Positions 21,512 through 32,237 of a stretch of DNA of 44,753 nt are shown one piece after another. The position numbers and the translations under genes were made by a program. Origin of the DNA: Carex sylvatica (lineage: Eukaryota; Streptophyta; Magnoliopsida; Poales; Cyperaceae); assembly GCA_964058845.1 (NCBI GenBank), contig CAXKVR010000414.1, positions 1 to 44,753 of the forward strand, read 5' to 3'. The notes below the pieces were generated by a model that was given only the letters and a program-made list of their open reading frames with translations, was not told the DNA's origin and made no database searches. Each line of letters begins with the position of its first letter. Positions within the stretch are counted from its first letter, which is position 1.

Positions 21512-23448
21512 TTAATCAAGATAAACTTTGACATCAATCCCATTATCAATCATAGACTGAACAATCGCCCGAATCTTCCCCTCAAACTTGTCCCTCTCCC
21601 TTGGTGTGTATGTGCACGCATACACATCAGCTTCCTTCGCTCTCTCAGCAAGAAACCGGCCAACAGCCAAACATGCAGGTATGTCACTTCTTGATTTTAA
21701 GGCTGCCTTAATGTCCTTGGAATTTGTGCCAGCCACCGCCACCTGTAAATGTATCAAAGTATTATTTCTATGAATAAAACCATTCTTAACCCCGAGAGGT
21801 CACTGTCAAAAGAGATGCTCCCCCCCCCCCCCCCCCCCCCCCCCCCTTTCAACTTTGTCAAACCTTATAAAAATAACTGTACTTGAAAACCCCAACATGC
21901 ACATAACAATGCAAATTGGCAAGCAACTTCAATAAGCAATCCAAATGGATTTTTAGTTCAAAACAAACAAAACATCTAAAGGGAATTTGTAATAACCAAG
22001 AAACATGTTTTCTTTTATAAGTAAAAATAATAATAAACATAAAACAATACTAAATACAAAAAGAAACCTAAATTAGAGAGATCACCTGCTTGGATGTGAC
22101 TCGGTGTGTCACGGAGGCTGAGACAAACCGCTTGGAGATGAGGACATCTAAACAGAATGGTTCCATGTAGGCGATCGTACGGTTTTTAAAGGATACATGC
22201 TTTTGGGGGTTTTTCGATTTCTTATCCTTTATGTAGGTGTATGGCCGGCTGTTGTCATCATCTAAGAAGTCTTCTACTCCAAAGAAGCTTCTTGTAGAGA
22301 AGCTTAGAACCTGATTGATAACAAGTAAAACAATAATGCCACCGATTGCCTTATCATGCTTTTACAAAAAAGTAGAGTTGCTAAAACTTTGATTTTCTTA
22401 TAAAGAAATAAGAGAAGGTTCAAATTTCTCATATTATAGCCAACCCAATGGTGATAAAACCCATGACCACTCTATCAACATCCTATACTCTTATCAATAA
22501 GACAATAGGCTCAAAGTAGATGCATCTGGGTTCTCATTCATTATGAAATTTTTATGTTATGCTTCCTTCCAGTTTTAGAGATCATAATCATTGGTGAACA
22601 CCGACCAGTGTAGCTTCTGAAATTTGCAATATCACTTGGTATATAGAATAATGCAGATGTGCATTTGGCAATGCTATAAAAACAAATAATACAGCATAGC
22701 AGTTCTTTGTTAGTTTTTTTTTTTTTTAGTGAGGCTATGGTACTATGCATAGCGCAGATTGATCTGTACTACAGATCAATATTTTTTGTTTTCAAAATCC
22801 AAATAGTCGATCTAAAACATTCAACATGATCTCCATATGATAATGTACTTGCAGACTAAATTTTACATTTTTTTAGATTTTTTTACTATTTTTCTAGATA
22901 AGTAGAAAATCACTACTTTTGAATGGTCTACAATTTTTAGATCAAGTGATTTTCTACCTACCTAAAAAAATAGTAAAAAAATTCTGAAATATGTAAAATT
23001 TGATACATTTTTATATGGAGATCATGTTGAACAGTTCAGATTAATTGTTTGGACTTCAAAAATGAAAATATGATCCATAGTACGAAACCACGGACCGTTA
23101 TGCGCTATGCATAGTACCATAGCCTCACTATTCTTTTTCGGGCAATGACATTGTGAGATCTTGATATATTCCAGGATTATTTTGAGCATAAATAGCTTCC
23201 CTTAAGCCTCAACTCAAGCAATCAACAAACAAAAATAAAGCTAATTAATATGAAACCAGAGAAATTTCCAGCCTATACATAGTTTTAATTACTGGTATGG
23301 AGAACAAGAAACACAACGAATTAAACTCTACAAGTCCATATACCTGGCCACTGTGAAATCTGCTCTTGAGGAGATACATTGCTGGGTTACTGAAATCCAC
23401 TAAACATTTTCTCTTATTGCTCACTTCAGTTATAATTTGCTTGAACAT
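21512..23448 (-). CDS. Ribosomal uL18 (L18p/L5e)-family protein, probably mitochondrial
   Basis: Exons on the minus strand: 23448-23344, 22310-22086, 21742-21512, all GT-AG and in frame, 186 residues. Residues 1-35 are basic and hydroxylated (MFKQIITEVSNKRK...LKSRFHSGQ), a plausible mitochondrial presequence. The conserved domain covers about 80-186 with SVTHRVTSKQVAVAGTNSKD, AVGRFLAERAKEADV and NGIDVKVYLD. uL18 proteins bind 5S rRNA in the central protuberance; plant nuclear genes of this type encode short organellar relatives, and the exact role of this subfamily is less certain. The ATG at 23448 was chosen because it precedes a well-formed presequence. Intron 1 (22311-23343) houses a MITE and intron 2 a run of 27 C. 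The gene shows no break. Confidence 0.9.
21820..21846. repeat. Homopolymer of 27 C
   Basis: An unbroken run of 27 C on the plus strand (G on the transcribed strand) lies inside intron 2 of the uL18-family gene. Such a run is rare in AT-rich plant DNA and its exact length is unreliable in sequencing. Confidence 0.9.
22727..23130. mobile_element. MITE in the uL18-gene intron, with shared hairpin core
   Basis: A perfect 29-bp terminal inverted repeat begins at 22728 with AGTGAGGCTATGGTACTATG and ends at 23129; one flanking T/A each side extends it. TA at both edges could be a TA duplication, and the left poly-T masks anything longer. The interior contains the GATCTCCATATGATAATGTA core shared with the elements at 12478, 14980, 28296 and 30298. 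The perfect ends suggest a recent insertion. Confidence 0.85.
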
Positions 23449-23562
23449 TTTCAAACAAAGGTGGTCTGAAAAGCGAAATCCTTCCTCTTATTGATGCCTA
23501 GTCAAAGATGAAGTTTGAAAGCAATAAATATGCATATATCAAGTAAAAGAAGGAAATGGGAT

Positions 23563-23566
<4 letters not shown>

Positions 23567-23605
<39 letters not shown>
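23567..23605. repeat. (CT)n microsatellite
   Basis: About 19 uninterrupted CT dinucleotides lie just upstream of the uL18-family start codon on its coding strand side (GA on that strand). GA/CT runs are common near plant promoters. Confidence 0.95.
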
Positions 23606-23608
<3 letters not shown>

Positions 23609-23912
23609 GTGGAACCTTGGCTTCATATTACTGTAGTCTTACTGGCAGTGGCGAAGCTAGGAATTTTGTTAGAGGTAGGCAAGCATAACTATATAAATAT
23701 GTCGCAAAAAAGAAATTAACATAATATAAAATTACATCATCAATTAAAATAAACAAGAAGTCAAGATAATATAAATTAACATCAAAGGTTTCAACTAAGT
23801 CAAAAGTTTATAACAAATATTCTTTTACATATCAAAAAACAAGAAATATATTAATGCTACAAAATCAAGTCAATGGAGGAAGCATTGTTCTACGGTTCCT
23901 CATATTTTTCTA

Positions 23913-24290
23913 TCATTGCATAATTCGTTCATCATCTAACTCATCAAACAACTCACTCTCAACGTATGTAACCAAACAATCATTCAAGAATTGATCTCTC
24001 ATTGAATTCCTTACTCGGTTTTTCACATAATTCATCGCCGAAAATACACTTTCAACGCTAGCCATAGCCACTGGCAATATCAATGCTAATTTCACTAATT
24101 TGTAAACTAATGGATAAACATTGTGCCTCCTCTTTTCCACCATTTTTTTAGAAAGTTCAACTATCCCCTTTAATTCTAAAAAATCATCATCACTTCGCAT
24201 ATCCATGCGATAATTCTCCAATTGACCATCTAGGACAACAAGTTCATATTGGTTGAAATCAGAGGGATAGAATCGAGCTAATTGAACCAA
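23913..24290 (-). pseudogene. hAT transposase C-terminal fragment
   Basis: An open stretch of about 125 codons encodes LARFYPSDF, then KLALILPVAMASVESVFSAM and NRVRNSMRDQFLNDCLVTY, the hallmark of the hAT C-terminal dimerisation domain (also in TTF-type zinc-finger hAT proteins). An in-frame stop lies just upstream of it. The upstream BED zinc finger and DDE region of a transposase were not found between here and the element end. It is a remnant of a much larger protein. Confidence 0.88.
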
Positions 24291-24876
24291 CCTATCTCAT
24301 ACTAAAGGGACTTTAAATCTTTCTGTGATCTTAACAGAAAGCAATGATTTACTTCAATAGCAATTATTTGCAAACACAATTCAAATAAAATCGAGGCACC
24401 AATTCAATTTTAATAGGCATCAGTACTCAATTTTGAATTGCTTCAGCAATTCAAATTGACCCAACAAATAGAATCTATGCAGTTGAATCATAAAATTGAG
24501 ATAAACTCGTGAAAATCTCTGATGCTTAGCACTGCCCCAGATTTTCACTTTAGTTAATACACAAACACCTGAGTGTACTGGCAAAAAAAATTATAAGGGA
24601 TCTATCTGGTATTCAAAACACTATAATTTGTACAGGTATGAATATGATGCACAAATTATCTAACTTAATATAAAACCAACTCAAATTACAGGAGAGAGAA
24701 GTAATCTCCTCTAGCTACCATATGAACTTAAGTCATCAATCTTTCTGTTTCTTGCCTTATCACTAATCTCAAATCTCACAAATATCCAAAATACATGGGG
24801 CAAAGAAGTAAAAGGATGATTGAATACTTGAATTAATTGTTTGACAAGAACTTTCGGAATTCAGAGAAGGGGATTT

Positions 24877-25035
24877 ACCGAAGGCGACGCGAAGCGGTAA
24901 CAGGCGGAGCCGCGGAGGCGACGCACAGTGCAAAAGGCGATCAGCGGTAACAGGTGGCGGCGCGGCGCGGCGGTTCTTTTCTTCGCGCAGGCGCAGGCAT
25001 AGGCGGAGGCGCGGAGGCGACGGCGCGACGCAGTG
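24877..25035 (-). repeat. CG-rich leader of the hAT element
   Basis: A strongly GC-rich, CpG-dense patch of short irregular repeats (GGCGGAGGCGCGGAGGCGAC type) lies in an otherwise AT-rich element. All three minus-strand frames stay open, giving Arg/Ala/Pro-rich translations without family resemblance. It may be the promoter or first exon of the ancestral transposase gene. Confidence 0.6.
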
Positions 25036-25239
25036 TTTTTTTTTTTTTTTTTTTTCCTTTTCTTCGCGCAAGCCGCTGAGTAGCGGAGGGAGGGTTGAGT
25101 TTTTTTTTTTTTAATCTGGGCTGTGGGTTTGGGCTCTGGGTTCGGGTAGGCAAGCCCAACAATAAAGTCCGGTCCAAATAAAAAAAAGTTCCACAAGTGC
25201 CTACCTTTGGAATACACCAGCTTCGCCTCTGCTTACTGG

Positions 25240-28002
25240 TACACAGTCTTGAATATATAAAAATAGTTTATGATTAAAGCACAGAGATGGAACTAGAGAC
25301 GGAGCGAGGGGATGGCCAGCGGAAGCGCCGAACCCCACCCCCAATTCTATTGTTTTGTAAAATACCCAACTAAAAACTAGAACCTTCTACCATAGCAAGT
25401 AATAGTTCATTGTTGCTACCGTGGTTTGGAAAATCTCGGCAGCGCACGTTTACTGAGCGATTTTCCTACTGGTGCGTTTTGGGAGAGGCGTTCTTCCTTG
25501 TCGTTCACTCGTTTGTTTGTTAGATGTGATGATTGATGATCGGAACAGAGATTTGGGTGTAGCCTGAAGTAGGGCGGGCAGCAGCGGCTGCTCTACAATC
25601 CCCCTTTGGAGCTCTTAATGACGGAATTACCCCCGACTCCCTAGATTTTCTATATTTATTAATATTTTTAACTCGTATTTACAATGTCAACTAACAAATT
25701 TTATTGATAAGAAATATATTTACAACGAATCAAATGACTATAATTTTTAAATTAACTCTTTTATTTTCATAAAATCTTCTAAACTATTCTAGTATTCTAA
25801 TCCTCATCTCACTTTATAATCGGATTTATTTTTTCGACTGCCACTGCACTCTAATGATAATCGGATCTACTTATCGTCGTGCTCCAATTGAGATGTTGAT
25901 CATCTCAATACTTTAATCATCATTTCGCTCCACGACCGGATCCGCTTCTTCAACCGCCATTGCGCTTCAATCAAGATGTACTCTATGCTCCGAACTCCGA
26001 CGATATCGCATTATCGGCTCCAATTTTCTCCCTCCCATTCTCATTCTCCTCTCCACTCGAAAAGGTAGAACCGAAAGAGATGAAAGATATTGTGTCGAAG
26101 ATAAAAACTACAAGAAGTAAAAAAGAATGAAGTTGGATGGAAGAAAAAAAAAAGAGGAGGGGTGGCGACCATTAAAACCCTAAATTTAAGTTATGTAAGA
26201 TTCAGCCTTTCACTTTTTAACTCATATTTAAATTTATATCTATATTTTCAAAATTCAAACAATCAATTAAAACTATTAAAAATATAACATATCAAATTTT
26301 ACTTGAAATCAGTTACATTTTTTTTAAACTATTTTTTAATTTTTTAGATAGATAAAAAGATTAATATCTTACTTATCTGAAAAAATAGTAAAAATATTTA
26401 TAAAAATATAAAATTTGATTACTAATTATATTTTCATATAAATATTATGTTTAATAGTTCGGATCGTTTGTTTGAAAATTAAAATAGAAATATGGATCCA
26501 TAGCACGAGTTGATATGTGATATACATATTACCGGTGTTCTAAATAGCTAGCTATAGCTTTTTCAGATCATAAAAGCTCAGTTTTAGTTATGTTAATTAA
26601 CCTATCTGATTAAGAAGATTACATAATATGCATTGAATAATTTTTTTTTTTTAAGTTTCACAGAAGCTATGAAGTGCTGAAGGGTACTCAAACGAATTAA
26701 ATAATATTTAGAAAAACAAAACTCAAACATTACACCATCTTTAGTGTTTTCGTTGAACTAGCGATTACTTATTTATTTTTCTTTTATCATTTAATTGGGC
26801 TATGAGTATAGATTAAGGTTGTGTTTCAATAAATAGTTAAAGAATAGTGTTATTTAGATTACTTTGTGACAATAGTACGAAGAATGGTAATCAAGTAACT
26901 TTTTTATAAAACATCAATATAGGGTAAAAATGTATTATTGATTTTGTGTTAATTTTAACTATATTTTCTATCTTCGTATTTAAAGTTTAAATGGTCAATT
27001 GTTTGATCCACAAGTAGTGATATTATATCTATTTAAAAAATAGTAAAAAAATTTCAAAAAATATAAAATTTGGTCTATATGTACTTTTTAATATGAAAAT
27101 ATTTTAATATGAATTGATTGTTTGAACTTAAAAAAAATAAAAATAAAGATGTGGGATGTATTTGGAGCACAAAATTAATGGTGGATTTTAAACTTGTTAT
27201 TTTTATAATGTAAACATTGCCATGCTAGTGTTATTTAAGATTATTTTGCATTCTCTAGAAAAGTGCTAACTCAAAAAATATCAATATGTTATTTTATAAA
27301 ATGTTGGCTTAACTAATTAGTGTTAAAAGGAGCAACTTTTTTTCATTGCATTTAAATAAGAGTAGCAGTATCATTTCTAAGATTTGTGTTTTTTTTCCTA
27401 ACACTAAGCTGATGCAAACTGTATATTGAGACAACTATATGAATTTATTTTTGACAAGTAGATAGCAATACATTGCATCTCTTTATCTCTTTTATAATTT
27501 TAATACATTTATACTTATTACTTTTTTTTTTCTTTCTACGATTATTTACAAATTTTATAAAAACTTATATAATTGAGGAAAGATATCAAATCCCGCATGA
27601 TTATCAACTTGTAGATGTAACTTTTTTGTTTTCCATTTTGCCATTCTATAGTGGTCTAATTAGTGTGATATTATTTCCAGTTATAAATATATGTGCTCCA
27701 TGTTACTTTATTCATGATATAGCTTTCAACAAAAGGACATCATTTGCTCTTTAAAGTCCAAATTAGATATTTTATCAACTCTATATGCAAAATTTTGGTT
27801 TAATTTATTTTTAAAATTTATAATTAATATATGATACTCCACTCTTTTATTTTATGGCTGATTGAAATATTTTGTATTAAAAAAATCAATTAATATACTT
27901 TTTATAATTTCGTAGCACATAAATAAATGTTTTGGAAAAAAACGGAGATTTTTGGTATTATTTGGTCAATTCTTATGAGCTATCTGATTTCATTAGCAAC
28001 GT
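25240..28002. other. Intergenic with hAT and MITE relics, no gene seen
   Basis: From about 25281 the sequence CAGAGATGGAACTAGAGACGG looks like a decayed hAT end, followed by a GC-richer zone to 26170. Within it, 25820-25980 holds degenerate tandem units (CGGATTTATT..., CGGATCTACT..., CGGATCCGCT...), each followed by a GCC/GCTCCAATT-type block. At about 26230-26520 and 26980-27170 there are decayed copies of the MITE hairpin core (AAATATAAAATTTGATT...). The rest is AT-rich and shows no coding signal. Confidence 0.5.
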
Positions 28003-28011
28003 CTGATTTTG

Positions 28012-28200
28012 GGAACAGAAGCTGCTGCTTTTTTATAAGAAAAGCAGGATCCTACTTTTTTAATCTCAACTATTCAAATTTGTTGAAATTTGTGCATGAA
28101 AAAGTTTCTTTATAAAGATACGTGAATGAAAAAATTTGAATGGTTGAGATTGGAAAAGCAGGATCCTGCTTTTCTTATAGAAAAGCAGCAGAGTCGAACC
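28012..28200. mobile_element. Mutator-type MITE, 189 bp
   Basis: It is flanked by a perfect direct repeat CTGATTTTG (28003-28011 and 28201-28209). The ends are GGAACAGAAGCTGCTGCTTT and, reversed, GGTTCGACTCTGCTGCTTTT. The arms are continuous palindromes (AGAAAAGCAGGATCCT) to a short loop near 28100. The 9-bp duplication suggests the Mutator superfamily. Confidence 0.82.
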
Positions 28201-28295
28201 CTGATTTTGGTGGTATTGGATTTCAGAATCATACAACTTTGTTGTCTACTTTTTAGAGACGATGATTGTTATTTAGGTATATATAAATATAAATA

Positions 28296-28671
28296 GAGGA
28301 GGGATCCAATTTTTTTTTTTTTTGGTGACATCGAATTACACTTTGTATTTTCAAAGTCCAAATAGTCAATCCAAACCGTTTAATATGATGGATATGTTAA
28401 AATGTGCTTGCAGATCAAATTTTATATATTTTTTTTTTGTACTATTTATTAAGATGGGTACAAAAATTAAACGGTCTAAATATAGCAATTTTGTTAAATA
28501 CTTAATAAATAGTAAAAAAAAAATTTCAAAAAATATAAAATTTAATCTGCAAGCACATTTTAATATATCCATTATGTTGAACGGTTTGAATCGACTATTT
28601 GAACTCTAAAATTTTAAAAATTAAGAGTGTAATTTAATGTTACCAAAAAAGATGTAATTGAATCCCTCCTC
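28296..28671. mobile_element. Mutator-type MITE with shared hairpin core (GAGGAGGG ends)
   Basis: It is flanked by a perfect 9-bp repeat ATATAAATA (28287-28295 and 28672-28680). The ends are GAGGAGGGATCCAATT and, reversed, GAGGAGGGATTCAATTACAT, followed by TTTTTTGGTRACAT in both arms. The inner arm is the GTTAAAATGTGCTTGCAGATC core and its inverse. Confidence 0.85.
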
Positions 28672-28800
28672 ATATAAATAATACAGAATATATTAATTTG
28701 TCTTCGTACTATTTTTTATGTCATAGCAATAATTCATACTTCATAGAGATGAAAAACCAGCTTCATCTTTCTTTTCTTCTTTCTTCTGTTTGTGTAAAAT

Positions 28801-29135
28801 AATGAAATTTTTAAAAATACCATACCTCAAAAAATGATAAACCAAAAGACCACGTTTTTTGAAAAATTCGAATTTTGATACGGCCGCATCCCCTAGGTGC
28901 GGCCACTTTTTTCGGACCGCATCTAGGGGATGCGGCTAGATGCAGCCACCTCCTTTTTTTCGTTCAGATTAAACTGCCGCACAAGAAGAAAAAGAAATGA
29001 GCCACATCCCCTAGATGCAGCCTGCAAAAAAGTAGCCACATTTAGGGGATGCGGCCGTGTCAAAATTCGAATTTTTCAGAAAATGTGGTCTTTTGGTTTA
29101 TCATTTTTTGAGATATGATATATTTAAAAATTTCG
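28801..29135. mobile_element. Mutator-type MITE, GC-palindrome family, copy 2
   Basis: A perfect 9-bp duplication GTGTAAAAT (28792-28800 and 29136-29144) flanks a 335-bp element. The ends are AATGAAATTTTTAAAAATACC and, reversed, CGAAATTTTTAAATATATC. The arms carry CGGCCGCATCCCCTAGGTGC and its inverse AGGGGATGCGGCCG, as in copy 1 at 10259-10554. Confidence 0.86.
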
Positions 29136-29144
29136 GTGTAAAAT

Positions 29145-29986
29145 CAGTTACTCTTTTACAGATTATATTTACACACATGACATAAACTTGGAATTAAATT
29201 CTTAGGAAAATAAGAATCGATATTTTTCAGTTGTAAATAAAATCCCTGTCCCGAGGCCTCTCTTCTGACATTTTGGAACGAAAAAATTATGGTTATGTGT
29301 GTGCTGAAAAAAATTGGTGTTTGGATTTACTCGAAAATTATTAGGTATATCCAATATTTAAAGAAGAAGAAAAGTGTTTGTTTTGAAAATTCTAAAAAAA
29401 AAATGTTGTTTCTTACAAGATTCCGGTATGTAGATGAGTAGATCAAATTGAGAAGTTCAAATTAATCATTTAAATCTCAAAAGTTAAAATTCAATTTAAA
29501 ATTAAAATTAAAATTTTAAGTTGTAACACAGAACAAAGCATCATCTCTTTTATACCCTTTATTCATAATATCTATCACTAAACCTTATATTATCCTCAAT
29601 ATTTATTGTTAACTCAGACAGTTCAAAACAAATTCTCTTCGTCATAGAACGTGCATGGAAGATACATTTAAAAACAAACCCAAAGAAATAGCAAGCAATC
29701 AATTTCATTAAATGAAACAAGTTTTTCAATCCTCAAAAACAGCAAAATTTCTTCTACAAAGTGAAGTTCAAGGTACCACTAAAAAATTTAAGGATGAAGT
29801 TTAAAATAAATAAAATTCTCAAATTTATTTCCGCAAGAGCAATAAAGGAAGAATTTTTTATTTATGGAATTTATTTAAACATAATATAGGGTAATAGATA
29901 AAATGTTCCTTTAGACAATTATAAAGAAACTGAATTTCCATCTGCGAAATCAAAAATTTTATGCAATCAATCCTATATTATATTTA
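29145..29986. other. Between MITEs, no gene seen
   Basis: AT-rich, no coding region and no clear repeat end. Confidence 0.4.
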
Positions 29987-30019
29987 GAGTTGGGTTATGA
30001 TGCAATGCAATGTATAGGT

Positions 30020-30293
30020 TTTTTTAACTGTGGGATTCTCTCTGGGCAGCAGGGTGTTGGGCCCTGTGAAAAGAACGCAATAGAAGACTATTTAGCCAGC
30101 AACAGAGAACTGTGCAGACATTGGTCAATTCGGCCAAGGAGGAGGCGCTTCATTGGTACCGATACTGTAGTTTAGGAATTTTAATTACTTGTGTGTAAAT
30201 AAATAAAATTAGGGATAATCTCTGTAAATAACTTTTTTTATATCAATGAATTGATAGTGTCTTTGGTACATTGTCCTTAAAAATATATATATA
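30020..30293 (+). mobile_element. 274-bp insertion, possible LINE or retrocopy 3' end
   Basis: It lies between two copies of TATAGGT (30013-30019 and 30294-30300) inside the MITE left arm. It carries an open stretch (about 30055-30175) and then a 3'-UTR-like tail with AATAAATAAAAT and a low-complexity TA end. This pattern suggests a 5'-truncated retrotransposed sequence, but the peptide is not one I recognise. Confidence 0.5.
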
Positions 30294-30620
30294 TATAGGT
30301 CTTTTTGTGCATTGGACTCTAAATTATTAGATTCAAAATTCAAACAGTCAATCCAAATTGTTCAACTTGATCTTCACATTAAAATGTACTTGGAGACCAA
30401 ATTTTATATATTTTTTAAATTATTTGTTATTTTTTTAGAACTTTTGAAAATCACTTTTTTTAATGGTCTAGGCATTTATGAAAAACATCTATTTAAAAAA
30501 AAAAATAGCAAACAGTTTGCAAAAAAATATAAAATTTAATATCCAAACACATTTTAATATGGAGATCAAGTTGAATAATTTGGATCGATTATTTGAATTT
30601 CAAATCCAAAATGCAAGATC

Positions 30621-32237
30621 CCGATTTTTTTATTTATATCCAAAAAAAATATAAATTAAAAAAACTGACCAAACAGTGCGTTTATTTCGAAAAGTACCCA
30701 AATCGGAAAAAAAAATTCCGGTTTCAACACCAATTTCCGGTAAATGGATATTAAAACCGGAAAAAATATTTCCGGTAATGAATTTTCGGAAATTATTTTT
30801 CCGGTTTTAGAATTTTGTTTTTTAGGAATTTTTTTTTATAGGAAAATTTTTTTTCTGAATTTTTTTTTCCGGATTCTTTTTTTTTCAGTTTTTATAATTT
30901 ATTTATTTTTTGTATTAATGTATTAGAAATATTTAATATATTTCTTTAAAAATAGATGAAATACTGTATAATTTTATTTATTCTAAAAACTGCTACTAAC
31001 TATAGAAAAATTCAAATAAATTGAAATTTGTGTTAATTCTGTGTATTTTTGAATGATCTACATGTTGGTGTAATCACTTTTGCAGTTTGATCCTTGTATC
31101 AGTCCAAATTTGTTGATTTATCAGCATATATCAAATTTGATATATACTCACATATGATACATATATTTTATATATGTACTTAAAAATCATTTTAGATTAT
31201 TATCTTTTACTATTTTTTATGTATGTTACAAATCGATTGATCTAAAAATTCTGATAAAAAATAGTGAATATGTTTAGAAAGATATATAGTAAAAAAGAAG
31301 AAATAAAATTTAGTTTACCAAATAATTTTTTATATAGAGAAAATATTTAGTTGTTAGATTCGAATGTTTAAAGACTAAAAATAAAATATAATTTTATAAA
31401 TCTGTACTTCTATAGCACGGGTCGACAGACAACACAGAAGTGGTCAAGTGAACCTCTAAATACTTTTGTAAAAGTACAATCACAGAATCGAATGTTTAAA
31501 AACTAAAACTAAAAATATAATTTTATAAATCTATACTTCTATAGTTCGGATAGACAGACAACACAGAAGTGGTCAAGTGGACTTCTAAATACTTTTGTAA
31601 AAGTACAATCACAAAAACAAAATAATAACGTGATAAAAAGTACAATCACATTTTGGTCACTTAGGATAAATTTTGCGGGTGCTAAACGGAGATTCGGATA
31701 AATTTTGCGTGTATATATATGTATCATATGTGTGTATATATCAAATTTGACATCTACTAGTAAATCAGCAAATTTGGACTGATACAAGGATCAAACTGCA
31801 AAAGTGATTACACCAACATGTAGATCATTTAAAAATACATAGAATTAATATAAATTTCAATTTATTTGAATTTTTCTACAGTTAGTAGCAGTTTTTCGAA
31901 TAAATCAAATTATATAGTATTTCATCTATTTTTAAAGAAATATATTAAATATTTCTAATACATTAATACAAAAAATAAAAAAATTATAAAAACTGAAAAA
32001 AAAAAAGAATCCGGAAAGAAAAATTCAGAAAAAAAGTTTCCTATAAAAAAAAAATCCAAAAAAAAAACCGAAAAAAATTATTCCGGTTTTAATATTCATT
32101 TATCGAAATTTTTTTTTCCGGAAATTGGTGTTAAAACCGAATTATTTTTTTCCGGTTTGGATAGTTTTCAAAATAAACGCGCGGTTTGGTTAGTTTTTTA
32201 AATTTATATATTTTTTGCATATAAATAAAAAAATCGG
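30621..32237. mobile_element. 1.6-kb foldback element with about 540-bp arms
   Basis: A perfect 9-bp duplication TGCAAGATC (30612-30620 and 32238-32246) flanks it. Both ends read CCGATTTTTTTATTTATAT inward. The left arm (30621 to about 31165) and right arm (about 31715 to 32237) are inverted copies along their whole length with small indels, including repeated TTCCGG blocks near the ends. The loop of about 550 bp contains a direct repeat. There is no coding capacity. Very long inverted repeats plus a 9-bp duplication fit a non-autonomous Mutator-like element. Confidence 0.88.
31360..31618. repeat. Tandem direct repeat in the foldback loop
   Basis: Two copies, about 31360-31486 and 31489-31618, of a unit running from TCGAATGTTTAAA to GTACAATCACA. 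Both include ACAGACAACACAGAAGTGG. They differ at a few positions and by short indels. Confidence 0.88.

Larger units (their letters stand above)
23646..25231 (-). mobile_element. hAT element, 1586 bp, internally deleted
   Basis: The ends CAGTGGCGAAGCTAGGA and, reversed, CAGAGGCGAAGCTGGTG form the terminal inverted repeat. A perfect 8-bp target duplication CTTACTGG lies at 23638-23645 and 25232-25239. The element carries, on the minus strand, a GC-rich leader (25035-24877) and the C-terminal hAT dimerisation domain, but not the catalytic middle of a transposase. It is therefore non-autonomous, probably derived by internal deletion. It sits a few hundred bases upstream of the uL18-family gene. 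Confidence 0.92.

Noticed and set aside
22727..23130. 9-bp target duplication around the intronic MITE
   Set aside because: The left flank is a poly-T tract and the right flank TTCTTTTTCG does not match it base for base; only TA at both edges is certain.
24769..25217. Overlapping Arg/Ala/Pro-rich open frames on the minus strand
   Set aside because: They arise because a CG-rich low-complexity patch lacks stop codons in several frames; none shows a family motif.
31360..31618. CRISPR-like or satellite array
   Set aside because: There are only two copies of a long unit with no spacers; it is a simple tandem duplication inside a plant transposon.
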